Part shown: piece after piece, positions 8,352 to 17,390 of the stretch
Numbering within the stretch: the stretch's first letter is position 1
Layout: each line of letters begins with the position of its first letter
From: Pelomonas caseinilytica
Lineage (GTDB): Bacteria; Pseudomonadota; Gammaproteobacteria; Burkholderiales; Burkholderiaceae_C
Assembly (NCBI RefSeq): GCF_021353235.1
Contig: NZ_JAJTWT010000006.1
Coordinates: forward strand, 248,001-312,000
Reading direction: 5' to 3'
Length of the DNA: 64,000 nt
Made by a program: the position numbers and the translations under genes
The notes under the pieces: generated by a model
The model's input: the letters and a program-made list of their open reading frames with translations, nothing else
Told to the model about the DNA's origin: nothing
Database searches by the model: none

Positions 8352-8474
8352 GGGGTTCTCCTCGTGGCTTCAACTGCGGGTGGGGCGGGGTGTTTCAAGC
8401 CCCGGTCGGTTCAGATACTGGCAGAACGGGGTTGAAATCGGGTCATCCCCCGCGCCGACAACGTGTAGGAAGCG

Positions 8475-9386
8475 TCAGGAGTTCACGTCGGCCAGGCGGA
8501 TTTCGTAGCCGCGTGTTTCAGGGTCGCCCTGGCGCAGCCGCACGGGCCAGAAGCCCCGCGCCGGGTCCAGCCAGAGCTCGATGCCCGGATCGTGCTCACC
8601 CAGCGGCTGGCGGCGCAGGTGCAGCATGCCGGCGTCTTCGGGGGCGGCATCGGCCGCCTCGAACACCCATTCGCGCAGCTCGCCGCGAAGGCCCGCAACC
8701 CAGAGGCGCCAGCGCCCGCCGGGTGCGGGCGCCGCCTCGACGAGCGCCGCCAGCTGCAGCCACCAGGACAGGCGGTCCTGCGTGCCCTCGGGTAGGTCCA
8801 GCCGCGCCGGGCTGGCGGAGAAGCTCACGCGGCGCGCCTCGGCATCGAAGTTGACGGCCTGGCGGTCCTGGCCGCCGCGTTGCAGGGCGAAGCGTTCCGG
8901 CGCCAGGCCGGCGGCGCCGGTGTGGCCGAGGCTTTCCCAGGCGGGCAGGGCGCGCTCGCCGATGCTGCGCGTCAGGCGCAGGCTGTAGCGGCCGTCGGGC
9001 TGGGGTTGCCAGGCCAGCGACGCCTCGCCGTCCTGGCCACCCTGGCGCAGGCGGTAGCGCCAAGAGGCGGGGCCGGCCAGGCGCAGCGGCGGCGCGGTGG
9101 GCGCGGCCGACGAGGTCTCCACGTCGACATGGATCTCGGCTGCCGGGCTTGGCTGATCGGCCGGCCTGCCCGCCCGGGGACGGGCAGGCAGCGGTTGTGC
9201 CGCGGGCTCGGGGCGGGTCGCTGCCGGCGGCACGGGCGGCCGCAGCAGGCTGATGCTGGCCGCGCGGGCCGCCGGGCGGGTGGCCTCCTCGCGTGCCCGG
9301 CCGCCGCCCAGCAGCAGGACGTGGGCGAGCAGGCTCGCCGCCAGCGCGATCGCGGCGGCGCGGAGCGGGAGCGTGCCGGCGCGCAT
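8475..9386 (-). CDS. DUF3108 domain protein
   Basis: 303 residues. An N-terminal hydrophobic segment (about 8-27, LRAAAIALAASLLAHVLLLG) acts as a membrane anchor or uncleaved signal and is followed by a Pro/Ala/Arg-rich linker to about 95. The remainder is a beta-rich domain (SWRYRLRQGGQDGEASLAW through YEIRLADVNS) of the DUF3108 type, usually periplasmic and sometimes near cell-envelope genes. The ATG at 9386 is chosen because the membrane segment follows at once; the open frame extends much further upstream without recognisable content. It is divergent from the FAH-like gene, leaving only 45 bases for both promoters. Confidence 0.85.
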   Translation of the reverse strand: MRAGTLPLRAAAIALAASLLAHVLLLGGGRAREEATRPAARAASISLLRPPVPPAATRPEPAAQPLPARPRAGRPADQPSPAAEIHVDVETSSAAPTAPPLRLAGPASWRYRLRQGGQDGEASLAWQPQPDGRYSLRLTRSIGERALPAWESLGHTGAAGLAPERFALQRGGQDRQAVNFDAEARRVSFSASPARLDLPEGTQDRLSWWLQLAALVEAAPAPGGRWRLWVAGLRGELREWVFEAADAAPEDAGMLHLRRQPLGEHDPGIELWLDPARGFWPVRLRQGDPETRGYEIRLADVNS

Positions 9387-9431
9387 CGCACAATGCTGCC
9401 ACCAAGCGCCGCCTTCCCTGCACCACCTTCC

Positions 9432-10211
9432 ATGAAACTCGCCAGCTACGCCGACGGCTCGCGCGACGGCCACCTCGTCGTCGTCTCGCGCGACCTGACC
9501 CAGGCCCACTACGCCAGCGGCATCTGCACGCGGCTGCAGGACCTCCTCGACGACTGGGGCTTCATCGCGCCCCAGCTGCAGGACCTCGCCGTGCAGCTCA
9601 ACCACGGCAAGCTCCGCCACGCCTTCCCCTTCGAGCCCGGCAAATGCCTGGCGCCCCTGCCGCGCGCCTACGGCTGGGCCGTCGTCGCCGCCGATGGCCG
9701 CGTGCGGCGCGAGGCCGGCCAGTTCCTCGGCGGCGGCAAGCCCCTGCGGGCCCTGGCGAGCTGCGAGCCGGCGCTGATGGCCATTGCCGGAGACCTGCAC
9801 GCGGCCAGCGACGCCGGCGCCGCGCTCGACGCGCTGCGGCTGCTCGGCCTGGCGGTGGACTGGCGCGCGGAGGGCGAGCTCGTCGCCTCGCATGCCGCAC
9901 CGCTGGCCGTGACGCCCGACGAACTGGGCGACGCCTGGCAGCGCGGCGTTCTGCAGGCCAGCCTCGTCGCCCTGCACAACGGCAGCAAGCTGGAGCCGCG
10001 CGACGTGGCCGCCGCGCCGGGCGAGGCCCTGGCCCGCGTGGTGCGCTGGCGCGCCCTGCGGGCCGGCCAGCTCGCGGGCGTCGCCCTGGGCGCGCTCGAC
10101 ATCGCCCTCGCGCCGGGCGACAGCCTGCGCCTGGACCTCAAGGCCGCCGACGGCCAGCACAGCCTCTTCGGCGCCATCGACCTCGACTTCTTGCCCCCGC
10201 CCGCCGCATGA
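9432..10211 (+). CDS. FAH-like protein, shortened and probably catalytically inactive
   Basis: 259 residues. The first 80 closely resemble the N-terminal domain of bacterial fumarylacetoacetate hydrolase (MKLASYADGSRDGHLVVVSR... through APLPRAYGW), and LAVTPDELGDAW matches a block near the family's C-terminus. The family is normally about 330 residues; the central stretch that carries the metal ligands (an ExE pair and a downstream Asp) is absent or unrecognisable. I therefore see a relative that keeps the fold's edges but probably lacks hydrolase chemistry. Its stop overlaps the nucleoside hydrolase start by 4 bases, so the two are translated together. Confidence 0.75.
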   Translation: MKLASYADGSRDGHLVVVSRDLTQAHYASGICTRLQDLLDDWGFIAPQLQDLAVQLNHGKLRHAFPFEPGKCLAPLPRAYGWAVVAADGRVRREAGQFLGGGKPLRALASCEPALMAIAGDLHAASDAGAALDALRLLGLAVDWRAEGELVASHAAPLAVTPDELGDAWQRGVLQASLVALHNGSKLEPRDVAAAPGEALARVVRWRALRAGQLAGVALGALDIALAPGDSLRLDLKAADGQHSLFGAIDLDFLPPPAA

Positions 10212-11140
10212 ACCCCATCATCATCGACACCGACCCCGGCCAGGACGACGCCATCGCCCTGCTGCTGGCCGCCGCCAGCCCCGAGCTGGAGCTGCTCGGC
10301 ATCACCACCGTCGCCGGCAACGTGCCGCTGGCGCTGACGACGCGCAACGCCCGCATCGTCATGGAGCTGGCCGGCCGGCGCGACGTGCCCATCTGCGCCG
10401 GTGCCGACCGTCCGCTGGACGTGCCGCTGGTGACGGCGGAGCACGTTCATGGCGACACCGGCCTGAACGGCATCGAGCTGCCCGAGCCGACGCTGCCGAC
10501 GGACCCGCGCCATGCCGTGGACTTCATCGTCCAGACCCTGCGCGAGCGCGGGGCCGGCACGGTGACGCTGTGCCCCCTGGGCCCGCTCACCAACATCGCC
10601 CTGGCCCTGCGCCGCGCGCCCGACATCGCGCCACGCATCCGGCGCATCGTGCTGATGGGCGGTGGCTTCTTCGAGGGCGGCAACGTCACCCCCGCGGCCG
10701 AGTTCAACTTCTACGTCGACCCGCGCGCCGCGCACGAGGTCTTCACCAGCGGCGTGCCCATCACGATGGCGCCGCTGGACGTCACCCACGAGGTGCTGAC
10801 GACGGCCGCGCGCATCGACGCCATCCGCCGGCTGGGCACGCGCGTCGGCGAGGTGGTGAGCGCCTGGATGGAGTTCTTCGAGCGCTACGACGAGGAGAAA
10901 TACGGCCAGGACGGCGGCCCGCTGCACGACCCCTGCGTCATCGCCTTCCTGCTGCAGCCTGCGCTGTTCACCAGCCGCGACTGCAACGTGCGCATCGAGA
11001 CCGCCAGCGAGCTGACGCGCGGCATGAGCGTCATCGACTGGTGGGGCGTGACCGGCCTGCCGGCCAACGCCCAGGTGCTGCGCCACGCCGATTCGGACGG
11101 CTTTTTCGCGCTGTTGACCGAGCGGTTAGCGCGGCTGTGA
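10208..11140 (+). CDS. Inosine/uridine-preferring nucleoside hydrolase
   Basis: 310 residues. The calcium-binding signature DTDPGQDD is at 7-14, followed by the family blocks HGDTGLNG (81-88), VLMGGGFFEGGN (148-159), EFNFYVDP (165-172) and the second metal site HDPC beginning at His240-Asp241. It hydrolyses the N-glycosidic bond of ribonucleosides for salvage (known for the family); the preferred base cannot be read from sequence. ATGA overlap with the upstream FAH-like gene indicates an operon. It converges on the Pat-type gene with 9 bases between stops. Confidence 0.93.
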   Translation: MNPIIIDTDPGQDDAIALLLAAASPELELLGITTVAGNVPLALTTRNARIVMELAGRRDVPICAGADRPLDVPLVTAEHVHGDTGLNGIELPEPTLPTDPRHAVDFIVQTLRERGAGTVTLCPLGPLTNIALALRRAPDIAPRIRRIVLMGGGFFEGGNVTPAAEFNFYVDPRAAHEVFTSGVPITMAPLDVTHEVLTTAARIDAIRRLGTRVGEVVSAWMEFFERYDEEKYGQDGGPLHDPCVIAFLLQPALFTSRDCNVRIETASELTRGMSVIDWWGVTGLPANAQVLRHADSDGFFALLTERLARL

Positions 11141-11149
11141 GATCTGGCT

Positions 11150-13849
11150 TCACCCCTGTAGCGGGCGCGTCACCAGCCTGAAGTCCGGCTCCTCGGCGAA
11201 GGGCTTGATCGTGAAGCCCAGGCCGCGCATCAGCTTGAGCATGTCGGCGTTGTTGCTCAGCACCAGGCCCTCGATGTCGGCCAGGCCCTTCTCGCGGGCG
11301 GCGTCCATGATGCCTTCCATGAGGCGCGAACCCAGGCCCTTGCCGCCGAAGTCGTCGGCCACGAGCAGGCTGAATTCGCAGCTGGTCTGGTCGGGGTTGG
11401 TGATGATGCGCGACACGCCGACGATGCGCTCGCTCTCGTCGAAACCGCCGTCGTCCCGGGCCGTGCGTTCGCAATACACCGCCACGAGCGCCATCTCGCG
11501 GTCGTAGTCGATCAGCGTGAGCCGCGCCAGCAGGCCCGGCGGCAGCTCCTTGATGGCGCTGGCGAAGCGGAAGTAGCGGCTCTCGGGCTTGAGGCCTCGC
11601 ACCAGGTCCTGCAGCATCTGGGCGTCGTCGGGCCGCACGGGCCTGACGGTGACTTCGCCGCCGCCGGCCAGCGGCCACACCTGCTCGAAGTGCGCCGGGT
11701 AGGGCAGGATGGCCAGGTGGGGGTAGTCGAAGGCGCGCGGGCTGCCCGGCTGGGTCCCGGGCTGCAGCACGACCCGCGCGTCCACGGCGATGGCGCCGTT
11801 CTCGTCGACGATGAGCGGGTTGATGTCCATCTCGCGCAGCTGCGGGAACTCGCAGACCATCTCGCTGACGCGCAACAGCACGCGCTCCAGCGCCTCCAGG
11901 TCGGCCAGCTCGCCGCCATGCCATCCCTGCGCCAGGGTCTCGGCCACGCGGGCCCGCTCGATCAGCCGCCTCGCGAGGAACTGGTTCAGCGGTGGCAGCT
12001 CCATCGCCCGGTCGGCGATGAGTTCGATCATGGTGCCGCCGGCACCGAAGACGATGACGGGCCCGAAGGCCTCGTCCGTCACCAGCCCGACGCAGACTTC
12101 GCGGCCACGCCGGGCACGCGCCATCTTCTGCACCGTCACGCCGTTGATGCGGGCCTGGGGCTGCAGCCGCTTCACGCGGGCCACCATCTCGTTGTAGGTG
12201 TCGCGCGCGGCCGAGCCGCTCTGGATGTTCAGGGCCACGCCCTGCACGTCGCTCTTGTGGGCGATGTCGGGCGAATCGATCTTGAGCGCCACCGGGAAGC
12301 CCATCTGCGTGGCCAGCATCATGGCCTCGTTGGCGGTGCGGGCCAGCACCGTCTGGGTGACGGGGATGTGGAAGGCCGCGAGCAGGGCCTTGCTCTCCAT
12401 CTCGGTCAACGTGCGGCGGCGTTCGGCCAGCACGCTCTCGATCAGCAGCCGGGCGGCCTCGACGTCCGGCTGGGCGAGGTTGGACATCGGCGGCGGCGTC
12501 TGCATCAGCAGCTGCTGGTTGGCGTAGAACGAGGCGATGTTGCCGAAGGCGCCGACCGCGGCTTCGGGCGTGCGGAAGTTGGCGATGGCCGCCTCGTTGA
12601 GCACGTGGCGCGCTTCCAGCACCGAGGAGTCGCCCATCCAGCAGGCCAGCAGCGGCTTGGCCGTGCTCGCCTTGGCGGCGACGACGGCGCGCGCCGTCTC
12701 GGTGGCGTCGGAGCCGATCTGCGGCGCGTAGACCACCAGCAGCCCGTCCACGGATGCGTCCTGGGCGGCGGCCTCCACGGCGGCGCGGAAATGCTCGGGC
12801 GTCGCCGCGGCGGAGAGGTCGATCAGGTCGGCCAGCGAGGCCAGCGCCGGCAGGCGCGGTTGCAGGCCGGCGGCCACCTCGGGCGAGAGGCGGCCGAGCT
12901 GCAGGCCGATCTCGCTGACCCAGTCGGCCGCGAGCACGCCGGGGCCGCCGCCGTTGGTGACGATGGCCAGGCGCTTGCCGACCGGGCGGTAGCGCGCCGC
13001 CAGGCATTTGGCGGCGGAGAACAGCTCGACGAAGCTGCGCACCCGCACCGCGCCGGCGCGGCGCAGCGCGGCGTCGAAGACGTCGTCACTGCCAACGATG
13101 GCGCGGCTGTGCGTCAGCGCCGCCTCGTTGCCGGCGCTGCGCCGCCCCGCCTTCAGGACGACGACGGGTTTGGCGTGCGAGGCCGAGCGCAAGGCGCTCA
13201 TGAAGCGCCGGGCGCTGGAGATGCCTTCGAGGTAGACGACGATGCTTTGGGTGTGGTTGTCGGTGGCGAGGAAGTCCAGCACTTGGGCCAGGTCGACCGC
13301 CGCGTTGGGCCCCAGGGAGACGACTTGGCTGAAGCCGACGTGGTTCTGCCGTGCCCAGTCGAGCATGGCCGAGGTCAATGCGCCCGACTGGGACACCAGG
13401 GCGAGCGAGCCTTCCGCGGCGAGCGGGCCGGCGGCGCTGGCGTTGAGCTTGAGATGCGGGCGCTGGAAGCCCAGGCAATTGGGCCCCAGCAGGTGCACGC
13501 CCTCGCGCCGCGCGATGCGCTTGAGCTGGGCGGCATGCTCGGCGTCGACGCCGTCGCTGACGATGAGGGCCGAGCGGCAGGCGATGCGCCCGGCCATCTC
13601 CAGCGCGGCGGCGATCTCCTCGGTGGGCAGGGCGATGATGGCGAGGTCGGCCCGGGAGCGGGCCAGCTCGCCCAGCGTGCCGGTGGTGTCGCCGTGCAGG
13701 AACTGAGGCGGGCTCGTGCCCGGCGCGGCCTCCAGCGCGGCGCACAGCACGCGGGCCTGGCGGGTCTGGCGGTCGGGGTCGTCCCGCGGGCCGGCGAACA
13801 CGACGACCGAGCGGGGCATGAACAGCGGGGTCAGGAAATGGTTGTCCAT
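11150..13849 (-). CDS. patZ: Pat-type protein acetyltransferase (NDP-forming acyl-CoA synthetase-like plus GNAT)
   Basis: 899 residues, close to E. coli PatZ (886). An N-terminal CoA-binding domain (about 1-140, opening LTPLFMPRSVVVFAG) and a ligase-like domain lead to an ATP-grasp-like region (about 490-700, with FPVALKIDSPDIAHKSDVQG) and a C-terminal GNAT domain whose acetyl-CoA loop GGKGLGSRLM begins at 835. Family members acetylate lysines on metabolic enzymes such as acetyl-CoA synthetase; the synthetase portion is regulatory. ATG 13849 is chosen because homologues begin at this domain. It lies 26 bases downstream of an HDAC-like gene on the same strand, suggesting an operon of writer and eraser. 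Confidence 0.9.
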   Translation of the reverse strand: MDNHFLTPLFMPRSVVVFAGPRDDPDRQTRQARVLCAALEAAPGTSPPQFLHGDTTGTLGELARSRADLAIIALPTEEIAAALEMAGRIACRSALIVSDGVDAEHAAQLKRIARREGVHLLGPNCLGFQRPHLKLNASAAGPLAAEGSLALVSQSGALTSAMLDWARQNHVGFSQVVSLGPNAAVDLAQVLDFLATDNHTQSIVVYLEGISSARRFMSALRSASHAKPVVVLKAGRRSAGNEAALTHSRAIVGSDDVFDAALRRAGAVRVRSFVELFSAAKCLAARYRPVGKRLAIVTNGGGPGVLAADWVSEIGLQLGRLSPEVAAGLQPRLPALASLADLIDLSAAATPEHFRAAVEAAAQDASVDGLLVVYAPQIGSDATETARAVVAAKASTAKPLLACWMGDSSVLEARHVLNEAAIANFRTPEAAVGAFGNIASFYANQQLLMQTPPPMSNLAQPDVEAARLLIESVLAERRRTLTEMESKALLAAFHIPVTQTVLARTANEAMMLATQMGFPVALKIDSPDIAHKSDVQGVALNIQSGSAARDTYNEMVARVKRLQPQARINGVTVQKMARARRGREVCVGLVTDEAFGPVIVFGAGGTMIELIADRAMELPPLNQFLARRLIERARVAETLAQGWHGGELADLEALERVLLRVSEMVCEFPQLREMDINPLIVDENGAIAVDARVVLQPGTQPGSPRAFDYPHLAILPYPAHFEQVWPLAGGGEVTVRPVRPDDAQMLQDLVRGLKPESRYFRFASAIKELPPGLLARLTLIDYDREMALVAVYCERTARDDGGFDESERIVGVSRIITNPDQTSCEFSLLVADDFGGKGLGSRLMEGIMDAAREKGLADIEGLVLSNNADMLKLMRGLGFTIKPFAEEPDFRLVTRPLQG

Positions 13850-13875
13850 GGACAGGGACTCTAGGGCCTGGTGGC

Positions 13876-14814
13876 CTAATCGGCGCCGATCAGCACCTTG
13901 ACGTGGGCCGCGACGCTGCGCGCCAGCGGGTTGAGCACATAGCCGCCTTCGAGGCAGGAGACGACGCGGCCGCGGCAGTGGCGCCAGGCCAGGTCCATCA
14001 ACTGGCGCGTGACCCACTCGTAGTCGGCGTCGACGAGGCCGAGGTTGGCCATGTCGTCGTCGCGGTGGGCGTCGAAGCCGGCGCTGATGTAGAGCAGCTG
14101 CGGCTGGAAGCGGTCCAGCGCGGGCAGCCAGTGTGCGGTCACGGCGGCACGGAAGGCCTCGCTGCCGCTCCTCGCCGGCAGGCCGACGTTGACCATGTTG
14201 GGCGCGTCCTTCAGCGAGCGGGCATCCTCGCCGTTGAAAGGGTAGAGGCCGGTCTCGAAGATGCTGCACATCAGCACGCGCTCGTCGCCGGCGAGGATGT
14301 CCTCGCTGCCGTTGCCGTGGTGCACGTCGAAGTCCACCAGGGCCACGCGTGCCAGGCCATGGACGTCCAGCGCATGCCGTATGCCCACCGCCGCGTTGTT
14401 GAAAAAGCAAAAGCCCATGGCCGCGTTGCGTTCGGCGTGATGACCCGGCGGACGCACGGCGCAGAAGGCCGCCGGCACCTTGCCGCCAAGCACCAGGTCG
14501 GTGGCCAGCACGGCCGCGCCGGCGGCGCGCAGGGCGGCGGTGACGGTGTGGGGGTTCATGCGGGTGTCGGGGTCGACCTGGGCATAACCGCTGGCCGGGG
14601 CGGCGTCCAGCACGCGCCGCACGTGCAGCGCGGTGTGGGCGCGTTCCAGCTGGGCCTCGGTCGCCATGGGTGCGTCGTAGGGGAGCATGTAGTCGAGCAG
14701 TCCGCGCGCCAGCAGCGCATCGGCGATGGCGGCCAGGCGCTCGGGGCATTCGGGATGGCCCTCGCCCATCTCGTGGCGGGCGCAGTCGGGGTGGCTGATG
14801 TAGGCGGGCAGCAT
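13876..14814 (-). CDS. Histone-deacetylase-like (class II/AcuC-type) deacetylase
   Basis: 312 residues, one HDAC fold. The active-site pair His125-His126 is in RPPGHHAERN; zinc ligands are Asp163 and His165 (DFDVHHGNGS) and Asp248 (SAGFDAH); the transition-state Tyr is Tyr292 in EGGYVL. All catalytic positions are intact. Bacterial relatives remove acetyl groups from lysines or polyamines. The enzyme precedes the Pat-type acetyltransferase by 26 bases in the same direction, so reversible lysine acetylation is the likeliest role (inference); polyamine deacetylation is the alternative. The region 14815-15011 on its 5' side serves divergent promoters with the diguanylate cyclase and holds no other gene. 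Confidence 0.93.
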   Translation of the reverse strand: MLPAYISHPDCARHEMGEGHPECPERLAAIADALLARGLLDYMLPYDAPMATEAQLERAHTALHVRRVLDAAPASGYAQVDPDTRMNPHTVTAALRAAGAAVLATDLVLGGKVPAAFCAVRPPGHHAERNAAMGFCFFNNAAVGIRHALDVHGLARVALVDFDVHHGNGSEDILAGDERVLMCSIFETGLYPFNGEDARSLKDAPNMVNVGLPARSGSEAFRAAVTAHWLPALDRFQPQLLYISAGFDAHRDDDMANLGLVDADYEWVTRQLMDLAWRHCRGRVVSCLEGGYVLNPLARSVAAHVKVLIGAD

Positions 14815-15011
14815 GGTTCTTGTCTCCTGTCCGCCATGCTAGGCAGCGGGGCTGACGGCGTGTTGATGCAGAGCAATCGGGCCGGATGCCGCCCAGGAAT
14901 GAGGGTTGACCGGAAGTCGACATCATTTATGCCCGCGTGAGACACTGGTCCTAGGGGCAAGCGGCAGGGTCCTGGCACAAGGGCGCGCCGTTCGACGTGG
15001 AGGGCGGACCG

Positions 15012-16007
15012 ATGCCAAGCAGGGATCAACTGCTGGAGGTCATTGCGATTCAGACCGAGGTGGCCGGTCTGGGGCTGGACCTGGACCTGGGGCGCTTGCT
15101 GCATCTCGTGGCCCAGCGCACCCTGCACCTCGTGCAGGCGGACGGCGCTGCCGTGGAGATGTCCGAGGGCGACGAGATGGTCTACCGCGCCACCGCCGGC
15201 ATCGCCGAGGGGGCGCTGGGCCTGCGGCTGAAGCGCGACCAGAGCCTGTCGGGGCTGTGCGTCGCCCAGGGGCAGGCGCTGCGCTGCGACGACGCCCTCA
15301 CCGACCCGCGCACCGACCACGCCGCCTGCGAGCGCCTGGGCCTGCGCTCCATGGTGGTCGTGCCGCTGCGCCACCATGGCGTGACGGTGGGCGTGCTCAA
15401 GGCGATGTCCACGCGCAAGGCTCATTTCAGCGATGCGCAGATGACGCTGCTGGGCCTGCTGTCCGACCTGGTCGCCGCGGCGACCTACTTCGCCACCAGC
15501 TACTCGCCCAGCGAACTCTTCCACAAGGCCACGCACGACGGCCTGACCGACCTGCCCAACCGTTCGCTCTTTCTGGATCGGCTGCACGCCAGCCTGGCCC
15601 AGGCGCGCCGCGACGGCCAGCCGCTGGCCGTCGTCATGCTCGACCTGGACGGCCTCAAGCCCATCAACGACCACTTCGGGCATCGCGCCGGCGACGCCGC
15701 CCTGCGCGAATTCGCCCGCCGCCTGCTCGGTGTGCTGCGCCAGTCCGACACGGCCGCGCGCCTGGGCGGCGACGAGTTCGCCGTGCTGCTGCCCCTGACG
15801 GCCGAGGGCGGCCCCGAAGCCACGATGCGCCGCCTCGCCGAGCGGCTCAACGGCCGCTTCGACTTCGAGGGCCATGAGCTGCTGGTCGGCGCCAGCATGG
15901 GGGCGGCCTGCTTTCCCCAGGACGGCGACGAAGTCTCCCGGCTCATCGAGCTGGCCGACCAGCGCATGTACGTCCACAAGCGCCGCCCGCAGGCGGCTGC
16001 GGCATGA
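15012..16007 (+). CDS. GAF-GGDEF diguanylate cyclase
   Basis: 331 residues. A GAF sensory domain (about 8-160) is followed by a GGDEF domain (about 170-325) that makes cyclic di-GMP from two GTP. The active-site loop is a canonical GGDEF at 252-256, and the inhibitory I-site RQSD sits exactly five residues before it at 243-246, so product inhibition is expected. There is no membrane segment; sensing is cytoplasmic. ATG 15012 is preferred over the GTG at 14997 because GGAGG precedes it by about 10 bases. The ligand of the GAF domain is unknown. Confidence 0.94.
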   Translation: MPSRDQLLEVIAIQTEVAGLGLDLDLGRLLHLVAQRTLHLVQADGAAVEMSEGDEMVYRATAGIAEGALGLRLKRDQSLSGLCVAQGQALRCDDALTDPRTDHAACERLGLRSMVVVPLRHHGVTVGVLKAMSTRKAHFSDAQMTLLGLLSDLVAAATYFATSYSPSELFHKATHDGLTDLPNRSLFLDRLHASLAQARRDGQPLAVVMLDLDGLKPINDHFGHRAGDAALREFARRLLGVLRQSDTAARLGGDEFAVLLPLTAEGGPEATMRRLAERLNGRFDFEGHELLVGASMGAACFPQDGDEVSRLIELADQRMYVHKRRPQAAAA

Positions 16008-16078
16008 CCGGCACGCCGGCGCGCCAAGCGGGGCTCCGCGGTGGGAAGATGCCTCTCCCACCCGACCGGAGCACCGCC

Positions 16079-16756
16079 ATGCAACGCCGCCACCTCATCG
16101 CCTGCGCCCCCGCCCTGCTGCTGCTGCTGCGCCCGGCCGGGGCCGCGGGCCTGACCGAGGGTGACGCCAATGCCGGCATCCGCACGGCGCTGGAGCGCGG
16201 GGCCAATGCCGCAGTGGCCCTGCTCGGGCGGCCCGACGGCTTCCTCGGCAACCCGCTCGTGAAGATCGAGCTGCCCGGCGGCTTGCGGGACGCCGCCAAG
16301 CTGCTGCGCGCCACGGGGCAGGGCGCCCGGCTCGACGAACTCGTGACGGCCATGAACCGGGCCGCCGAGGCCGCCGTGCCCGCCGCCAAGCCGCTGCTCG
16401 TCAAGGCCGTGCGGGACATGAGCGTCGAGGACGGCCTGGGCATCCTGCGCGGCGGCGACGAGTCCGTGACCCAGTTCTTCGCCGGCAAGACGCGCGAGCC
16501 GCTGCATGCGCAGTTCCTGCCCATCGTCACCCGGGCCACCGAGCGGGTGTCGCTGGCCGACAAGTACAACGCCGTGGCGAAAAAGGCTTCCGGCTTCGGC
16601 CTGGTGCGCGGCGACGAGGCCAACATCCAGCAGTACGTCACCGGCAAGGCGCTGGACGGCCTTTACCGCATGATCGGCGAGGAAGAGAAGAAGATCCGCC
16701 GTGACCCGGTCGGCACCGGCAGCGCCCTGCTGAAGAAGGTGTTCGGCAGCCTGTGA
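16079..16756 (+). CDS. DUF4197 domain periplasmic protein
   Basis: 225 residues. A signal peptide covers about 1-22 (MQRRHLIACAPALLLLL, then AGAAG). The mature part is helical and matches the DUF4197 pattern: GIRTALERGANAAV, a middle PLLVKAVRDMSVEDGLGILRGG block and the C-terminal DGLYRMIGEEEKKIR. GGAG about 8 bases upstream supports ATG 16079. The family is common in Proteobacteria and uncharacterised. It starts about 70 bases after the diguanylate cyclase on the same strand and may share its transcript; it converges on the GFA gene with 8 bases between. Confidence 0.88.
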   Translation: MQRRHLIACAPALLLLLRPAGAAGLTEGDANAGIRTALERGANAAVALLGRPDGFLGNPLVKIELPGGLRDAAKLLRATGQGARLDELVTAMNRAAEAAVPAAKPLLVKAVRDMSVEDGLGILRGGDESVTQFFAGKTREPLHAQFLPIVTRATERVSLADKYNAVAKKASGFGLVRGDEANIQQYVTGKALDGLYRMIGEEEKKIRRDPVGTGSALLKKVFGSL

Positions 16757-16764
16757 GGCGCCGG

Positions 16765-17256
16765 TCACCCGGCCTTGAAGCCGTGCGCCTCGTGCCATTC
16801 GGCCAGCGAGGTGTCGGGGTAGCCGTCGAAGCGCGGGTCGGCGGGATGGCCTTCCACCTCGACCCATGAGGCCTTGGAACCCACCAGGCAGTGCACGTGC
16901 TGGGGCGGCGTGGGCAGGGGTGTGTCGATGGCGCTGGCGTGCGGGTGCACCAGCTCCGGCCAGGTCGGGTCCCACAGCCACAGCGCGCTGCCGCAGCGCC
17001 CGCAGAAGTAGCGCCGCGCGCTGCTCTCGTGGGTGCCGCCGCCGTCCTTGTCAGGCAGCCGGGCGCGGTAGATGCGCAGATGGCGCTTGCCGCGGACCTT
17101 CATCGTCCGGGTGCTGGCGCCGAGGTTGATCGCATAGCCGCCGGCACCCGCCGTCTTGCGGCAGATGGAACAGTAGCAGCGCATGAAGGGCACGGGCGAG
17201 TCGGCCTCGACCGAGAAGCCGACGCTGCGGCAATGGCAGGAACCTTCGAGGTGCAT
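16765..17256 (-). CDS. GFA-family zinc protein (Gfa-like CENP-V fold)
   Basis: 163 residues. The zinc-binding cysteines follow the glutathione-dependent formaldehyde-activating enzyme pattern: Cys7 and Cys9 (GSCHCRS), Cys27, Cys29 and Cys32 (CYCSICRKT), and Cys85 and Cys88 (YFCGRCGS). Most members of this large family are not formaldehyde enzymes, and the reaction here is unknown. ATG 17256 immediately precedes the first cysteine block, as in homologues. The 134 bases to the ProQ-like gene carry the divergent promoters. Confidence 0.87.
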   Translation of the reverse strand: MHLEGSCHCRSVGFSVEADSPVPFMRCYCSICRKTAGAGGYAINLGASTRTMKVRGKRHLRIYRARLPDKDGGGTHESSARRYFCGRCGSALWLWDPTWPELVHPHASAIDTPLPTPPQHVHCLVGSKASWVEVEGHPADPRFDGYPDTSLAEWHEAHGFKAG

Positions 17257-17390
17257 GGCAGGCGCTCGGGCGTGGGCGGGGTGCCGATCATGGCCCCCGG
17301 CCGGGCACTCTTGCCATCCCCAGGCAAGGGCCGCCGCGCTGAACGACAATCCCCGCCCTTGCCCATGTACCTGGCCGCGGCCGCCTTGCG

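Noticed and set aside
11150-14926. A single long frame joining the Pat-type gene with upstream sequence
   Set aside because: The extra N-terminal part is the deacetylase gene in the wrong frame; homologues begin at 13849.
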